A stretch of 64,000 bases of DNA from an uncultured Roseobacter sp. (lineage in GTDB: Bacteria; Pseudomonadota; Alphaproteobacteria; Rhodobacterales; Rhodobacteraceae). A program made the position numbers and the translations under genes. The DNA is taken from NCBI RefSeq assembly GCF_947499265.1, contig NZ_CANMNK010000003.1:62001-126000 (forward strand). The letters run 5' to 3'. Positions 56,221-64,000 of this stretch are shown here, piece after piece. The notes beneath the pieces were generated by a model. It was not told the origin of the DNA, did not search any database, and saw only the letters and a list, made by a program, of their open reading frames with translations. Every line of letters begins with the position of its first letter. Position 1 is the stretch's first letter.

Positions 56221-56727
56221 CTATTTTTTGGCGGGCTTTTTATGGGGTGGGCCACGGCGCAAGACCTCTTCGACCTCATTGGCATAAGCGCTCCGTTCCG
56301 CATCGCTCATCTGCGAGATCACCTCCAGCCATGCGGATTGTGCGGACTTTTGGACGCGGATCGCCGCATCGGCCTGACCGCTCATGGCAACAGACAATTT
56401 CTCCGCATCAAAAGGCGTAGAGCGCAAGGCGGTCAGAACTTCGGAGTAGAGCGCGCGGCGGGCGGCACGATCAGGCACCCCACCCTCGCGATCCGCCCGC
56501 ACCGCGCGGATCACATCGCGCCGCTCCGGCTTGGGCAGCGCGATCATATAGGGCAACCCATAGGCGCCAAACCCGGCAGAGCGCACACCGCGCATGCCAT
56601 CCCCGCCATGCCGAAACGCCGTGCCCGCGACCAATCCTGCCACCGCAAGATTGAGCGCCAGCGACACGCCCAGAAGCACTTTGTAGCGGCGGGCCAGCCT
56701 GGGTTTGGGATCCATCTCGTCAGCCAT
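56221..56727 (-). CDS. Periplasmic heavy-metal-sensor-like protein
   Basis: The 168-residue protein has an N-terminal cytoplasmic tail, one membrane helix (about 17-37: VLLGVSLALNLAVAGLVAGTAF) and a helical periplasmic domain similar to the heavy-metal resistance/CnrX family, with the basic end HKKPAKK. It may sense envelope stress or metals. It begins 3 bp after the preceding gene and is last in the sigma factor locus. Confidence 0.82.
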   Translation of the reverse strand: MADEMDPKPRLARRYKVLLGVSLALNLAVAGLVAGTAFRHGGDGMRGVRSAGFGAYGLPYMIALPKPERRDVIRAVRADREGGVPDRAARRALYSEVLTALRSTPFDAEKLSVAMSGQADAAIRVQKSAQSAWLEVISQMSDAERSAYANEVEEVLRRGPPHKKPAKK

Positions 56728-56730
56728 CTT

Positions 56731-57099
56731 CTATTCCCCGTTCAAATCCCAGCCAAAACTGGTCAGTTCCGCCGTTGTCGTCGTAAAATCCGCGGTCTCG
56801 TACCCCAGGAGCAAGACCCCCGCGTCCGGCAAAGCTGCCGGAGGGTTCAGACCGATCCAGACGCCCGCACAGGTGGCGGCAACCAGCCCGCCCATGCCCT
56901 GCCAGCCCCCCAAAAGATCCGTCCATCGCACCCAGAGGCCTGGCTTTTCCCGCATCACACCCATCTGCGCGGGCTGCAATGCTGCCGCATCCGCCAACAC
57001 CCGTGCCGTCAAACCGTCGGGGACATCCGGCACAGGATCACGCGCCGCCTTCAACAGCGCATCAACCTCGACAGTTTCCTCGTTGTCATGCTGTTTCAT
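56731..57099 (-). CDS. Probable membrane-bound anti-sigma factor
   Basis: The 122-residue protein has an N-terminal cytoplasmic region (KQHDNEETVEVDALLKAARDP), one membrane helix (about 70-88) and a short periplasmic end. No zinc-binding anti-sigma motif HxxxCxxC is seen. Its start lies inside the sigma gene, so coupled translation suggests that it binds that sigma factor. I chose the third of three consecutive ATG codons for ribosome-site spacing; the first at 57105 is possible. Confidence 0.6.
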   Translation of the reverse strand: MKQHDNEETVEVDALLKAARDPVPDVPDGLTARVLADAAALQPAQMGVMREKPGLWVRWTDLLGGWQGMGGLVAATCAGVWIGLNPPAALPDAGVLLLGYETADFTTTTAELTSFGWDLNGE

Positions 57100-57670
57100 C
57101 ATCATACCCCAATTCTGCGCGCCGCCCGGCCAGCAGGGCCGCCAGCGCACGTTTGCCCCGCGCGGTCAGACTTTCGACGGCACGCGGCGATATTTCCATC
57201 ACGTCGGCAATCTCCGGATTTGGCAACCCTTCGATATGCCGCAAGACAACCGCCTGTCGTTGGCGCTCAGGCAATTGATCCAATGCCTGCTGCAACGCAT
57301 CGCCGCGGGCGCGGTCCTGCAGCCGTTGTGCGGCGCTTGGCGCCGGGTCTTCGGGCTCGGCAATCTCATCAAGGCCCACCCCGCGCCTTTTCCGCAGGCG
57401 ATCCGTGCAGAGATTTGCGGTCACCCGGTAAAGCCATGTGGTGACCTGCGCCTCTCCCTGTCGCCAATCCGGCGCGATGCGCCACAGACGCACCATCGCG
57501 TCCTGCGCCACATCCTCCGCTTCGGATGCATCACCCAACATGTGTCGGGCCTGCCGGAATACCCGCGGCAAAAGGCGCGCCGTCAACGCCTGCGCCGCAT
57601 GGCGGTCGCCATTGGCGTAGAGCACCAGAAGCGCGTCGTCGGGCAGCGTCGTGAGGGCGTCTGACGGCAT
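57086..57670 (-). CDS. ECF-type RNA polymerase sigma factor
   Basis: The 194-residue protein has region 2 (RHMLGDASEAEDVAQDAMVRLWR) and region 4 (LPERQRQAVVLRHIEGLPNPEIADVM then SPRAVESLTARGKRAL), with no region 1 or 3, as in ECF sigma factors. The start may be 57670 or up to 39 bp upstream. It is followed by a probable anti-sigma gene overlapping by 14 bp and a heavy-metal-sensor-like gene, and preceded by an EF-hand gene. The cluster looks like an envelope or metal stress response. Confidence 0.9.
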   Translation of the reverse strand: MPSDALTTLPDDALLVLYANGDRHAAQALTARLLPRVFRQARHMLGDASEAEDVAQDAMVRLWRIAPDWRQGEAQVTTWLYRVTANLCTDRLRKRRGVGLDEIAEPEDPAPSAAQRLQDRARGDALQQALDQLPERQRQAVVLRHIEGLPNPEIADVMEISPRAVESLTARGKRALAALLAGRRAELGYDDETA

Positions 57671-57744
57671 TTCCATCCTGAGCATCGATAGGGTGCCACG
57701 GCGCAGCAATCAAGGCGCGCCGTGGCGGGAAGGCGGGAACAGGG

Positions 57745-58200
57745 TTATTTCGACCCTTTGCGGCCATCGCGATGCTCTCTCATCTTGGCCACGGCGGCAT
57801 CGAATTCCGCCCGTGTTATGGCCCCATCCCCATCCGCATCCGCACGGTTGAACCGACGATCTGCGCGCCCGGGCTTCTCAATTTCTTCGGCGGAGAGCTT
57901 GCCATCCTCATTTGCGTCGAGGCGCTCCAACATCTGGCTGGCGCTGGTTTTGGCCCGTTCTGAAGCCGCAGCCTCCAATTCCTCAAGGCTCAGGAAACCG
58001 TCGCTATCTGTATCAGCGCTCGCAATCCGCGCAGCGCCACGTGCCTGCATTTCCTCCAGCGTGATCTGGCCATCGCCGTTGGTGTCCAGTGTCTCAAAGT
58101 CGATCGGCGCACCACCTCGGTCGCCTCTGGCAAAGGCAGTGCCCCCTGCAAGAGCAATGGCAGTCCCCGCGATCAGCCCGATAAACACAGTATTCTTCAT
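57745..58200 (-). CDS. Secreted EF-hand calcium-binding protein
   Basis: The 151-residue protein has a signal peptide (MKNTVFIGLIAGTAIALAGG) and four EF-hand loops at about 39-50 (DTNGDGQITLEE), 63-74 (DTDSDGFLSLEE), 95-106 (DANEDGKLSAEE) and 121-132 (DADGDGAITRAE). All have the needed acidic ligands. It would bind Ca2+ in the periplasm. A GAGGAG site precedes it; ATG 58203 is an equally possible start. It lies 75 bp before the sigma factor gene on the same strand. Confidence 0.9.
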   Translation of the reverse strand: MKNTVFIGLIAGTAIALAGGTAFARGDRGGAPIDFETLDTNGDGQITLEEMQARGAARIASADTDSDGFLSLEELEAAASERAKTSASQMLERLDANEDGKLSAEEIEKPGRADRRFNRADADGDGAITRAEFDAAVAKMREHRDGRKGSK

Positions 58201-58397
58201 CATTCTACTCCTCAAAAGTATGTCCATCCTAGAGGCCCTGTTTTCGGGCCGGACATCTCTTCAACGCGGCACCCGCACAGTTCCGTCGCAAATAATTTTG
58301 TGCAATATTTCGCGACATCCCGCCGCAGCGACACCACCACACCTTTTAATTGCCGTATGAAAGGCGCAAGTAGGCACCCAGATAAAGGATGCGCTCC

Positions 58398-58826
58398 ATG
58401 ACCGATGCGACCCACGACAGCGGATTGACCCATGCCCCGGCAACAAGTGTGGATGACGTGCAAGAGCGCGACACCAAGCGCTCCATGCTGCGGGGCTGGC
58501 GGCGGAAATGTCCGCATTGCGGCAATGGTCCGTTGTTGAAATCCTATCTGAAAGTGAATGATACCTGTTCGGTTTGCCGCGAAGAGCTGTTCCACCACCG
58601 CGCCGATGACGGCCCGGCCTATCTGACGATTCTGTTTGTCGGTCACCTGATGGCGCCGCTTTTGCACGTTGCTTTTGTCACCTGGCGACCTGAACCGCTG
58701 ACCTTGTTCACGATTTTTGCAGTTGGCTGCGTTGGATTGTCCCTCTACCTTTTACCACGACTGAAAGGGGCCATCGTGGGCTATCAGTGGGCGCGCCGTA
58801 TGGGTGGGTTTGGCCAGACGGCCTGA
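58398..58826 (+). CDS. DUF983 zinc-ribbon membrane protein
   Basis: The 142-residue protein has a zinc ribbon formed by CPHCGNG and CSVCREEL, then two membrane helices (about 75-125). The pattern is that of the DUF983 family. Many DUF983 genes lie near cytochrome oxidase genes, but here it is next to a NUDIX gene. Its role is unknown. AAGGA lies 8 bp before the ATG at 58398. Confidence 0.85.
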   Translation: MTDATHDSGLTHAPATSVDDVQERDTKRSMLRGWRRKCPHCGNGPLLKSYLKVNDTCSVCREELFHHRADDGPAYLTILFVGHLMAPLLHVAFVTWRPEPLTLFTIFAVGCVGLSLYLLPRLKGAIVGYQWARRMGGFGQTA

Positions 58827-58866
58827 GCCATAGTTGCGCGGCCCGCATGAACAAAGGGGCTGCGGC

Positions 58867-59559
58867 ATGACAGACAAGAGCGCCATTCGTAATGCAGCAA
58901 CATTGATTGTCCTGCGCGACCGGCACAGCGATCCGCGCATTCTGATGGGTCAGCGCGGTGCCAAGGCCGCCTTCATGCCCAACAAGTTCGTTTTTCCCGG
59001 CGGCGCCGTCGATGCCGCCGACGCAGATGTTCCCCTGGCTGCTGCCCTCAGCGAGCCCTGCATCAGTCGCCTTGCGGAGGACGCTCAAGATGGGCTGGCC
59101 CATGCGCTTGGCGTTGCGGCGATTCGGGAGCTCTGGGAAGAGACCGGGCTGATTTTGGGGAAACCCGGGGATTGGACCACGACAGTACCGGCGGATTGGC
59201 AAGGTTTTGCAGCAACAGGGCATGTGCCCATCGCCTCCGGCTTGCAGTTCGTGTTCCGGGCGCTGACGCCGCCCGGCCGTCCCAGACGCTTTGATGCGCG
59301 TTTTTTTCTGGCGGATGCCGATGATCTGGCGGGAGATCCGGATGATTTTTCCGCCGCCTCCGATGAGTTGTCCCACCTGCAATGGGTCGCGCTGCGCGAG
59401 GCGCGGTCTTTTGACATGCCTTTCATCACCGAAGTGGTTCTGGCCGAAATTGAAGCGCGGGTTTGCGACCGGAACCCGCCCAAAAGCGTGCCGTTCTTCA
59501 AGAATAATGACGAAGAAAGCCTGTTTTTGCGCCTGCGCGGGCATCCAATGCCATCGTGA
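58867..59559 (+). CDS. NUDIX hydrolase
   Basis: The 230-residue protein has a NUDIX fold with GGAVDAADAD and the catalytic box AAIRELWEETGLIL, separated by a long insertion of about 40 residues. This insertion is typical of the NUDT7/8- or NUDT19-like group that acts on CoA or dinucleotides. I chose ATG 58867, preceded by AAGGGG. It follows the DUF983 gene by 40 bp and may share its transcript. Confidence 0.88.
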   Translation: MTDKSAIRNAATLIVLRDRHSDPRILMGQRGAKAAFMPNKFVFPGGAVDAADADVPLAAALSEPCISRLAEDAQDGLAHALGVAAIRELWEETGLILGKPGDWTTTVPADWQGFAATGHVPIASGLQFVFRALTPPGRPRRFDARFFLADADDLAGDPDDFSAASDELSHLQWVALREARSFDMPFITEVVLAEIEARVCDRNPPKSVPFFKNNDEESLFLRLRGHPMPS

Positions 59560-59613
59560 CCGGGTAATTTGCCCCCGGCCCGACCGCGTTCACGCCCGAG
59601 GCAGCCCCCCCGG

Positions 59614-60531
59614 TCAGATCAGCAGGACGAGGGCCAGAATTGAGATGCACAGGACCAAAACACCCGCCAACTCGCGCAGGCTCGGCTTTTCGCGAAAAAA
59701 CAGCACAGAGGCGATCAGGCTGAGGACCAACTCCACCTGCCCCACAGCTTTGACATAGGCTGCCGTCTGTAAAGTGAAGGCAAGAAACCACCCGTATGAG
59801 CCACCCATCGACAGCATTCCAATCCAGCCCGCCACACGGCGCGCGCGCCACACGGCCCCAATCTGCGCCCGGTCGCGCCAGATCAGCCAGAGCCCCATGC
59901 CCATGAACTGCGATGCGGTCACTGCGGCAAGTGTCACGCCGGCGCGCAGCAAGGGATCCTCCGCCGCGATCTGCAGCGACGCCCCCCGGTAGCACACCGC
60001 CGACACCGCAAAGAGGACGCCGGAGGCAAGGCCCAGACCCACGCCGGGGTTCCACATCTCCTGCCAGCCCCACCCCTTCACGTCGGGGGGTGTCGACAGC
60101 AGCAAAACACCGATGAGACCCAGGGCGATGGCCCCGAATGCGGGGAGGCTGACGCCCTCTCCCAACAGGATAAGGCCGATGACGACGGATAGGATCACTT
60201 CCGTTTTCATCAGCGTGACGCCAACGATGAAGTTGCGCGATTTGAACAAGGTGACAACGGAGATGGTCGCGATGACCTGTGCCAGACCGCCGCTCAGACC
60301 GTAGGCCCAGAAGGTGGTGCTCAAGGTTGGCAGATGCTGCCCTGTCTCGCGGATGTAGAGGGCCACCAGCAGCGCGATCAGAGGCGCGGAATAGAAAAAC
60401 CGCGCGAATGTGGCCCCCGCAGGCGAGAGCGTCGCCGTGGCTAGGACCTTTTGCAGCATAAAGCGCAGGGTTTGAAATGTCGCGGCGGCAAAGGTGACGA
60501 CAACCCAGAAATCAAAAACAGGAAAATCCAT
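59614..60531 (-). CDS. DMT-superfamily (EamA-like) transporter
   Basis: The 305-residue protein has ten hydrophobic segments in two EamA halves, with the late RNFIVGVTLMKTEVILS and YVKAVGQVELVLSLIASVLFFREKPS blocks of DMT exporters. It probably moves a small metabolite across the inner membrane; the substrate is unknown. The 54-bp gap to the convergent NUDIX gene contains no clear terminator. Confidence 0.87.
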   Translation of the reverse strand: MDFPVFDFWVVVTFAAATFQTLRFMLQKVLATATLSPAGATFARFFYSAPLIALLVALYIRETGQHLPTLSTTFWAYGLSGGLAQVIATISVVTLFKSRNFIVGVTLMKTEVILSVVIGLILLGEGVSLPAFGAIALGLIGVLLLSTPPDVKGWGWQEMWNPGVGLGLASGVLFAVSAVCYRGASLQIAAEDPLLRAGVTLAAVTASQFMGMGLWLIWRDRAQIGAVWRARRVAGWIGMLSMGGSYGWFLAFTLQTAAYVKAVGQVELVLSLIASVLFFREKPSLRELAGVLVLCISILALVLLI

Positions 60532-60695
60532 GGGCCCCTCTTGCCGCAAATGGCGGGCAGTCACCAGAGGCCGCGGTCGGACGTGGGCGGCGCGATCATC
60601 AACGACGCTCGTTTGTCCGGAGACAGGATGCGCGGCATTTCAGGCGGAAAGACAGTGCTGGTGGCGCGGGCTACTCCGTCCCTGTGCAAAACGGC

Positions 60696-62168
60696 CTAGC
60701 GCGGCGCGGCAACGCTGCGGCCTGCCCCTTCCGGGCGCGGCTGATCCGCCTGGGCTTCGACAAAGCGGCGCAAAGCGGCATCAATGTCAGGGCTCGCATC
60801 CGCGGGTCGCCGGGTTTCAAGGCGGACATGCAACAGGAAATGCTCGCCCGTGGCCAGCAATCGATCCCCCTCAAACATCTCATGCCAGAGGTGCATCTTT
60901 TTGCCGCCACCGCCCAGCACGCGGGTCCGTATCTCGATGATCGCGCCCGCATGTACCTCATCGATATGCCGAATGTGGGTTTCTGCGGTGAAATAGCTGC
61001 CGCCCGAGGCGATGTATTCAGCGTCACAGCCGATCAGCTCCATGAAACGGTCCGTGGCATCGCCGAAGGCTTGCAGGTATTTTGCCTCATTCATATGGCC
61101 GTTGTAATCGGTCCAGTCGAGCGGCACGGCTCGGCGGATCGTCAACACCGGGGCCGCCGGATCAGCCACATCTGCAGCCCGTTGACCAAGCTCCGAACCT
61201 GCGCGGAGCCGCGCTTCCTGCCCTGCCAGCAAGGCACCCGCACCCCAATTCTGCACTTTGAGCGCGCGCATCATCGCCACCAGATTATTGTCGCGGATAC
61301 GTTCCAGATCACGGATGGTGTGATGCCCGGATTGCGCATCCGACTGCCCCGCGATCAGGTCCACCAACTCCTCGGTGAACTCCGGCACATCCATCAGTTT
61401 GGTCCAGGGCCATTTCAACGCAGGGCCAAATTGCGCCATGAAATGCTTCATCCCGGCCTCGCCCCCCGCCACACGGTAGGTCTCGAACAACCCCATCTGC
61501 CCCCAGCGGATGCCAAAGCCATAGCGGATCGCGTCGTCGATTTCCTCGGTTGTGGCGATCCCGTCCTTGACCAGCCAGAGCGCCTCACGCCACACCGCTT
61601 CGAGAAACCGATCCGCCACATGCGCGTCGATTTCCTTTTTCAGGTGCAGCGGATGCATGCCAATGTCGGTCAGCGCCTGTTTCGCCGCCGCAACAAGCCC
61701 TTGGTCATTTTCCTTGGTCGTGACCACCTCGACCAGCGGCAGCAAGTAAACCGGGTTGAAGGGGTGACAGACCATGATCTGACCCGTGCGCAAGGCACCT
61801 TGTTGCAATTCGGACGGTTTGAAGCCCGAGGTGGAGGATCCGATCACCGCATCCGGCGCGCAAGCCTGTTGAATCTCGGCAAAGGTTTCGTGCTTGATCT
61901 CCAGCCGCTCGGGCACGCTCTCTTGTATCCACGCCGCACCCTCCACCGCCTCCGCGATGCTGGTATGAAAAGTCAAAACGCCTTCGGCGGGCAAAGCCAC
62001 ATCCAGAAGTCCGGGCAAGGACCGGCGCGCGTTGCCCAGCACAGCGCTTATTTTGCGCTGCGCCTCCGGGTCTGGATCAAAGATCCGAACATGCCACCCA
62101 TTGAGCAAAAAGCGCGCGGCCCAACCGCCACCGATCACGCCGCCGCCAATGATTGCCGCTATCTTCAT
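60696..62168 (-). CDS. lcdH: L-carnitine dehydrogenase fused to betainyl-CoA thioesterase
   Basis: The 490-residue protein joins a 3-hydroxyacyl-CoA-dehydrogenase-like domain (about 1-320: IGGGVIGGGWAARFLLNG, GSSTSGFKPSELQ, CHPFNPVYLLPLVEVV) to a C-terminal hot-dog thioesterase (about 340-465: LDWTDYNGHMNEAKYLQAFGD). This is the carnitine 3-dehydrogenase/betainyl-CoA thioesterase fusion. It oxidises L-carnitine to 3-dehydrocarnitine and hydrolyses glycine-betainyl-CoA. It is the last gene of the three-gene carnitine cassette and overlaps the lipocalin gene by 4 bp. Confidence 0.93.
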   Translation of the reverse strand: MKIAAIIGGGVIGGGWAARFLLNGWHVRIFDPDPEAQRKISAVLGNARRSLPGLLDVALPAEGVLTFHTSIAEAVEGAAWIQESVPERLEIKHETFAEIQQACAPDAVIGSSTSGFKPSELQQGALRTGQIMVCHPFNPVYLLPLVEVVTTKENDQGLVAAAKQALTDIGMHPLHLKKEIDAHVADRFLEAVWREALWLVKDGIATTEEIDDAIRYGFGIRWGQMGLFETYRVAGGEAGMKHFMAQFGPALKWPWTKLMDVPEFTEELVDLIAGQSDAQSGHHTIRDLERIRDNNLVAMMRALKVQNWGAGALLAGQEARLRAGSELGQRAADVADPAAPVLTIRRAVPLDWTDYNGHMNEAKYLQAFGDATDRFMELIGCDAEYIASGGSYFTAETHIRHIDEVHAGAIIEIRTRVLGGGGKKMHLWHEMFEGDRLLATGEHFLLHVRLETRRPADASPDIDAALRRFVEAQADQPRPEGAGRSVAAPR

Positions 62169-62734
62169 CCCTCAATCCCTTGCAAATCGGTGACGTCGTA
62201 GCCGTTGAACGCCATGATCTCGCGAGCCGCAGTCAGGCGGTCCGCCCGTAGATCCGGTGTCCGGTTGATGATCCATCCCATCTCCCCCGATGGCGTGCCA
62301 ATCACAGCCGTCTGCGCATCCTCATCCATCCACATCACCCAAAGTGCCCGCGCGGGGATGTCCAGATCAGAGCTCTGCAATTGCAGCGCACCGCGTGGAT
62401 CGATCGCAACAGGCGCATCATAGGCTGCCCCCCCACCGCCGCAAAACACAGCGAAACGCGCCGGCGTTGTTGCTGTATCCGCTTGCCAGCGCTGATCCGC
62501 ACACCCGGGCAGAAAGACCGTAGGATAGGCTTCGATGACATGCCACGTGCCGGCGAACGCCCGCGGCGAAAACCGCGTTGTGGCCGATATCTGCACTTCG
62601 GGGTCGCGAAACCCGGGATCAGCTGTGGGAGCACAGGCCGCGAGCCACAAACCCGCAGCGCATAAAGCCCAAAGGCAGACGCTGCGACGCGCGTAAACAT
62701 GCCATATCAGAGAAAGGCCACTTGCCCGCATCAT
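62165..62734 (-). CDS. Lipocalin-like lipoprotein of the carnitine cassette
   Basis: The 189-residue protein has a signal peptide with lipobox LAAC (about residue 34) and a lipocalin-type barrel with FAGTWHVIEAYPTVF near the start and GWIINRTPDLRAD near the end. It would be anchored at the outer membrane or periplasmic face. It overlaps its neighbours on both sides by 4 bp, within the BKACE-lipocalin-lcdH operon. A role in binding or handling carnitine precursors is plausible but unproven. Confidence 0.82.
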   Translation of the reverse strand: MMRASGLSLIWHVYARRSVCLWALCAAGLWLAACAPTADPGFRDPEVQISATTRFSPRAFAGTWHVIEAYPTVFLPGCADQRWQADTATTPARFAVFCGGGGAAYDAPVAIDPRGALQLQSSDLDIPARALWVMWMDEDAQTAVIGTPSGEMGWIINRTPDLRADRLTAAREIMAFNGYDVTDLQGIEG

Positions 62735-63645
62735 GGTGTCGGCGCGCGTTTGACCAGCCCCAGCTTCTCGCGCACAGCGGCGGGGCCCATTACCCGCGCA
62801 CCCATCGTCTCGATAAGGGTGCCCGCGCGTTCCACCAACTGCCAGTTTTCCGCCAGCACGCCTTTGTCCAACCACAGATTATCCTCCAAACCGACCCTGA
62901 CATGCCCGCCCGCCAGCACGGCCGCCGCCACATAAGCCATCTGATTGCGACCAAGCGAAAAGGCGGAGAAGGTCCAGTCAGGCGGCACGTTATTGACCAT
63001 CGCCATGAAGGTGTTGAGGTCATTCGGCGCGCCCCAGGGCACCCCCATGCAGAGTTGGACCAACGCCGGGGCCTCCAGCACACCGTCCGCCACGAGTTGT
63101 TTGGCATACCAAAGATGGCCCGTGTCGAAAGCCTCGATTTCGGGTTTCACGCCCAGGTCGGTCATCATCCGGCCCATCGTGGTCAACATACCGGGCGTAT
63201 TGGTCATGACGTAATCGGCTTCGGCAAAATTCATCGTGCCGCAATCCAGCGTGCAAATCTCCGGCAGACACTCCGCCACATGCGCCACCCGTGCGCTGGC
63301 CCCGATCATATCCGTGCCTTCGGCGACAAGCGGCAGCGGGTTTTCGGTGTCGCCAAAAATCATATCACCGCCCATGCCCGCGGTGAGATTCAGCACCACA
63401 TCGACATCCGCATCGCGAATACGGTCCGTGACCTCACGATAGTATTCAAGCTTGCGGCTGGGCGCACCGGTCTCTGGATCACGCACATGGCAATGCACAA
63501 TCGCGGCCCCGGCCTTGGCCGCCGCAATAGCGCTATCTGCGATTTCTTTCGGCGACCGCGGCACATGTGGGCTGCGATCCTGCGTGCCGCCGGATCCTGT
63601 TACCGCGCAGGTGATGAAAACCTCATTGGACATGGTTAGCGGCAT
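62731..63645 (-). CDS. BKACE enzyme, 3-dehydrocarnitine cleavage
   Basis: The 304-residue protein is a beta-keto-acid cleavage enzyme with the zinc-binding HCHVRDPETG motif and the acidic EICTLDCGTMNF block. In the carnitine pathway this enzyme reacts 3-dehydrocarnitine with acetyl-CoA to give betainyl-CoA and acetoacetate. The link to carnitine rests on the adjacent lcdH. It was originally named for 3-keto-5-aminohexanoate cleavage. It starts the operon at 63645, with GGGAGAG upstream. Confidence 0.92.
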   Translation of the reverse strand: MPLTMSNEVFITCAVTGSGGTQDRSPHVPRSPKEIADSAIAAAKAGAAIVHCHVRDPETGAPSRKLEYYREVTDRIRDADVDVVLNLTAGMGGDMIFGDTENPLPLVAEGTDMIGASARVAHVAECLPEICTLDCGTMNFAEADYVMTNTPGMLTTMGRMMTDLGVKPEIEAFDTGHLWYAKQLVADGVLEAPALVQLCMGVPWGAPNDLNTFMAMVNNVPPDWTFSAFSLGRNQMAYVAAAVLAGGHVRVGLEDNLWLDKGVLAENWQLVERAGTLIETMGARVMGPAAVREKLGLVKRAPTP

Positions 63646-63724
63646 GATCGGTCTCTCCCTTGTGATTGGCGCCACGATGCCGCAAAAGAAACCATAGGAC
63701 TTGCCGTAATACGAAGCATAGTTG

Positions 63725-64000
63725 ATGAAATCCGCAGAAAAATTGCACACTATCTTTCTGGTTCTGGATGAGGCGAATACGCTGTCCTTCGCGGCCGCCG
63801 TCGATCCCCTGCGCGCGGCCAACCGGCAAGCGGGCCGGGACCTCTTCGACTGGCAATTCGCCACCCCGGAAAATCGCGATGTCTCGTTGACCAGCGGCCT
63901 GATCATTCCAGCTGCACCGCTGCATGATGTCACAACCTGTGATGTTCTGATTGTCGTCGCAGGATTCAATCTGCATGCGCAATCGACACCCAGGCTACGA
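63725..64000 (+). CDS. GlxA/CdhR-type AraC regulator (3' end outside window)
   Basis: The first 92 codons are present: MKSAEKLHTIFLVLDEANTL, then FAAAVDPLRAANRQAGRDLF and TTCDVLIVVAGFN. This is the DJ-1/PfpI-like sensor half of GlxA-family AraC regulators, whose HTH half would lie beyond the edge. It is divergent from BKACE across 79 bp. CdhR, which controls carnitine dehydrogenase in Pseudomonas, is of this type, so a carnitine regulator is likely. Confidence 0.85.
   Translation, partial: MKSAEKLHTIFLVLDEANTLSFAAAVDPLRAANRQAGRDLFDWQFATPENRDVSLTSGLIIPAAPLHDVTTCDVLIVVAGFNLHAQSTPRLR

Noticed and set aside
60684-62201. 505-codon open frame on the plus strand
   Set aside because: It is the antisense shadow of lcdH, with His/Arg-rich sequence and no recognisable domain.

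Overview
The window looks like chromosomal DNA of a marine Roseobacter-group alphaproteobacterium (Rhodobacteraceae). It is GC-rich and densely packed. The marker genes fit that group: a DMSP lyase DddP with every family metal ligand at the expected position, a carnitine-to-glycine-betaine cassette, a pyrrolysine-free MttB-family methyltransferase, an H-NOX/diguanylate cyclase pair, class II FBPase GlpX and a VPLPA-CTERM protein. I see no prophage, insertion sequence, CRISPR array or replication origin.

Layout. 1-9.6 kb: fabD (cut by the left edge), a cytochrome b561-YceI fusion facing a stand-alone YceI gene, the rpsF-rpsR-rplI ribosomal operon, a lipoprotein lytic transglycosylase, a cpdB nucleotidase preceded by a Pho-box-like site, trigger factor and tRNA-Leu. 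9.6-25 kb: a Hint-domain protein, NAD(P)HX repair enzyme, glnB-glnA, a DUF3445 haem N-demethylase homologue divergent from dddP, a VPLPA-CTERM protein, a hydrolase-OsmC fusion, bioY, purB, two small secreted proteins sharing a Cys motif, and an orphan FliG-like protein. 25-36 kb: aconitase, then the minus-strand ccmABCDG cytochrome c maturation operon and the yajC-secD-secF secretion genes. 36-46 kb: a trypsin-like protease, serS, a beta-hydroxyacid dehydrogenase, a reductive-dehalogenase-like Fe-S protein, a TetR regulator, hom-glpX-recJ and tRNA-Glu. 46-56 kb: a signalling island with a FixJ-type response regulator, a Cache-PAS histidine kinase, a GAF protein, an H-NOX with an associated diguanylate cyclase, and further right a PleD homologue lacking its phospho-acceptors. 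56-64 kb: a sigma factor locus with a heavy-metal-sensor-like protein and an EF-hand protein, then NUDIX, DMT transporter and the carnitine cassette with the start of a divergent GlxA/CdhR-type regulator.

The most interesting region is 46.3-52 kb. Two near-identical palindromic elements (centre TTACCTAGGTAA plus a third half-site) lie just beyond the response regulator gene and upstream of the GAF gene. Both are followed at the same spacing (25 bp) by a possible -10 hexamer reading leftward. This suggests a FixJ-family regulon tied to NO/c-di-GMP signalling, and a hidden short transcript in the otherwise empty 471-bp gap next to tRNA-Glu. Other leads are the RdhA-like protein without a reductase partner, a PleD whose REC domains have lost their aspartates, an orphan FliG with a degenerate FliM-binding motif, a Pho box before cpdB, and a terminator-like repeat present twice at convergent gene ends.
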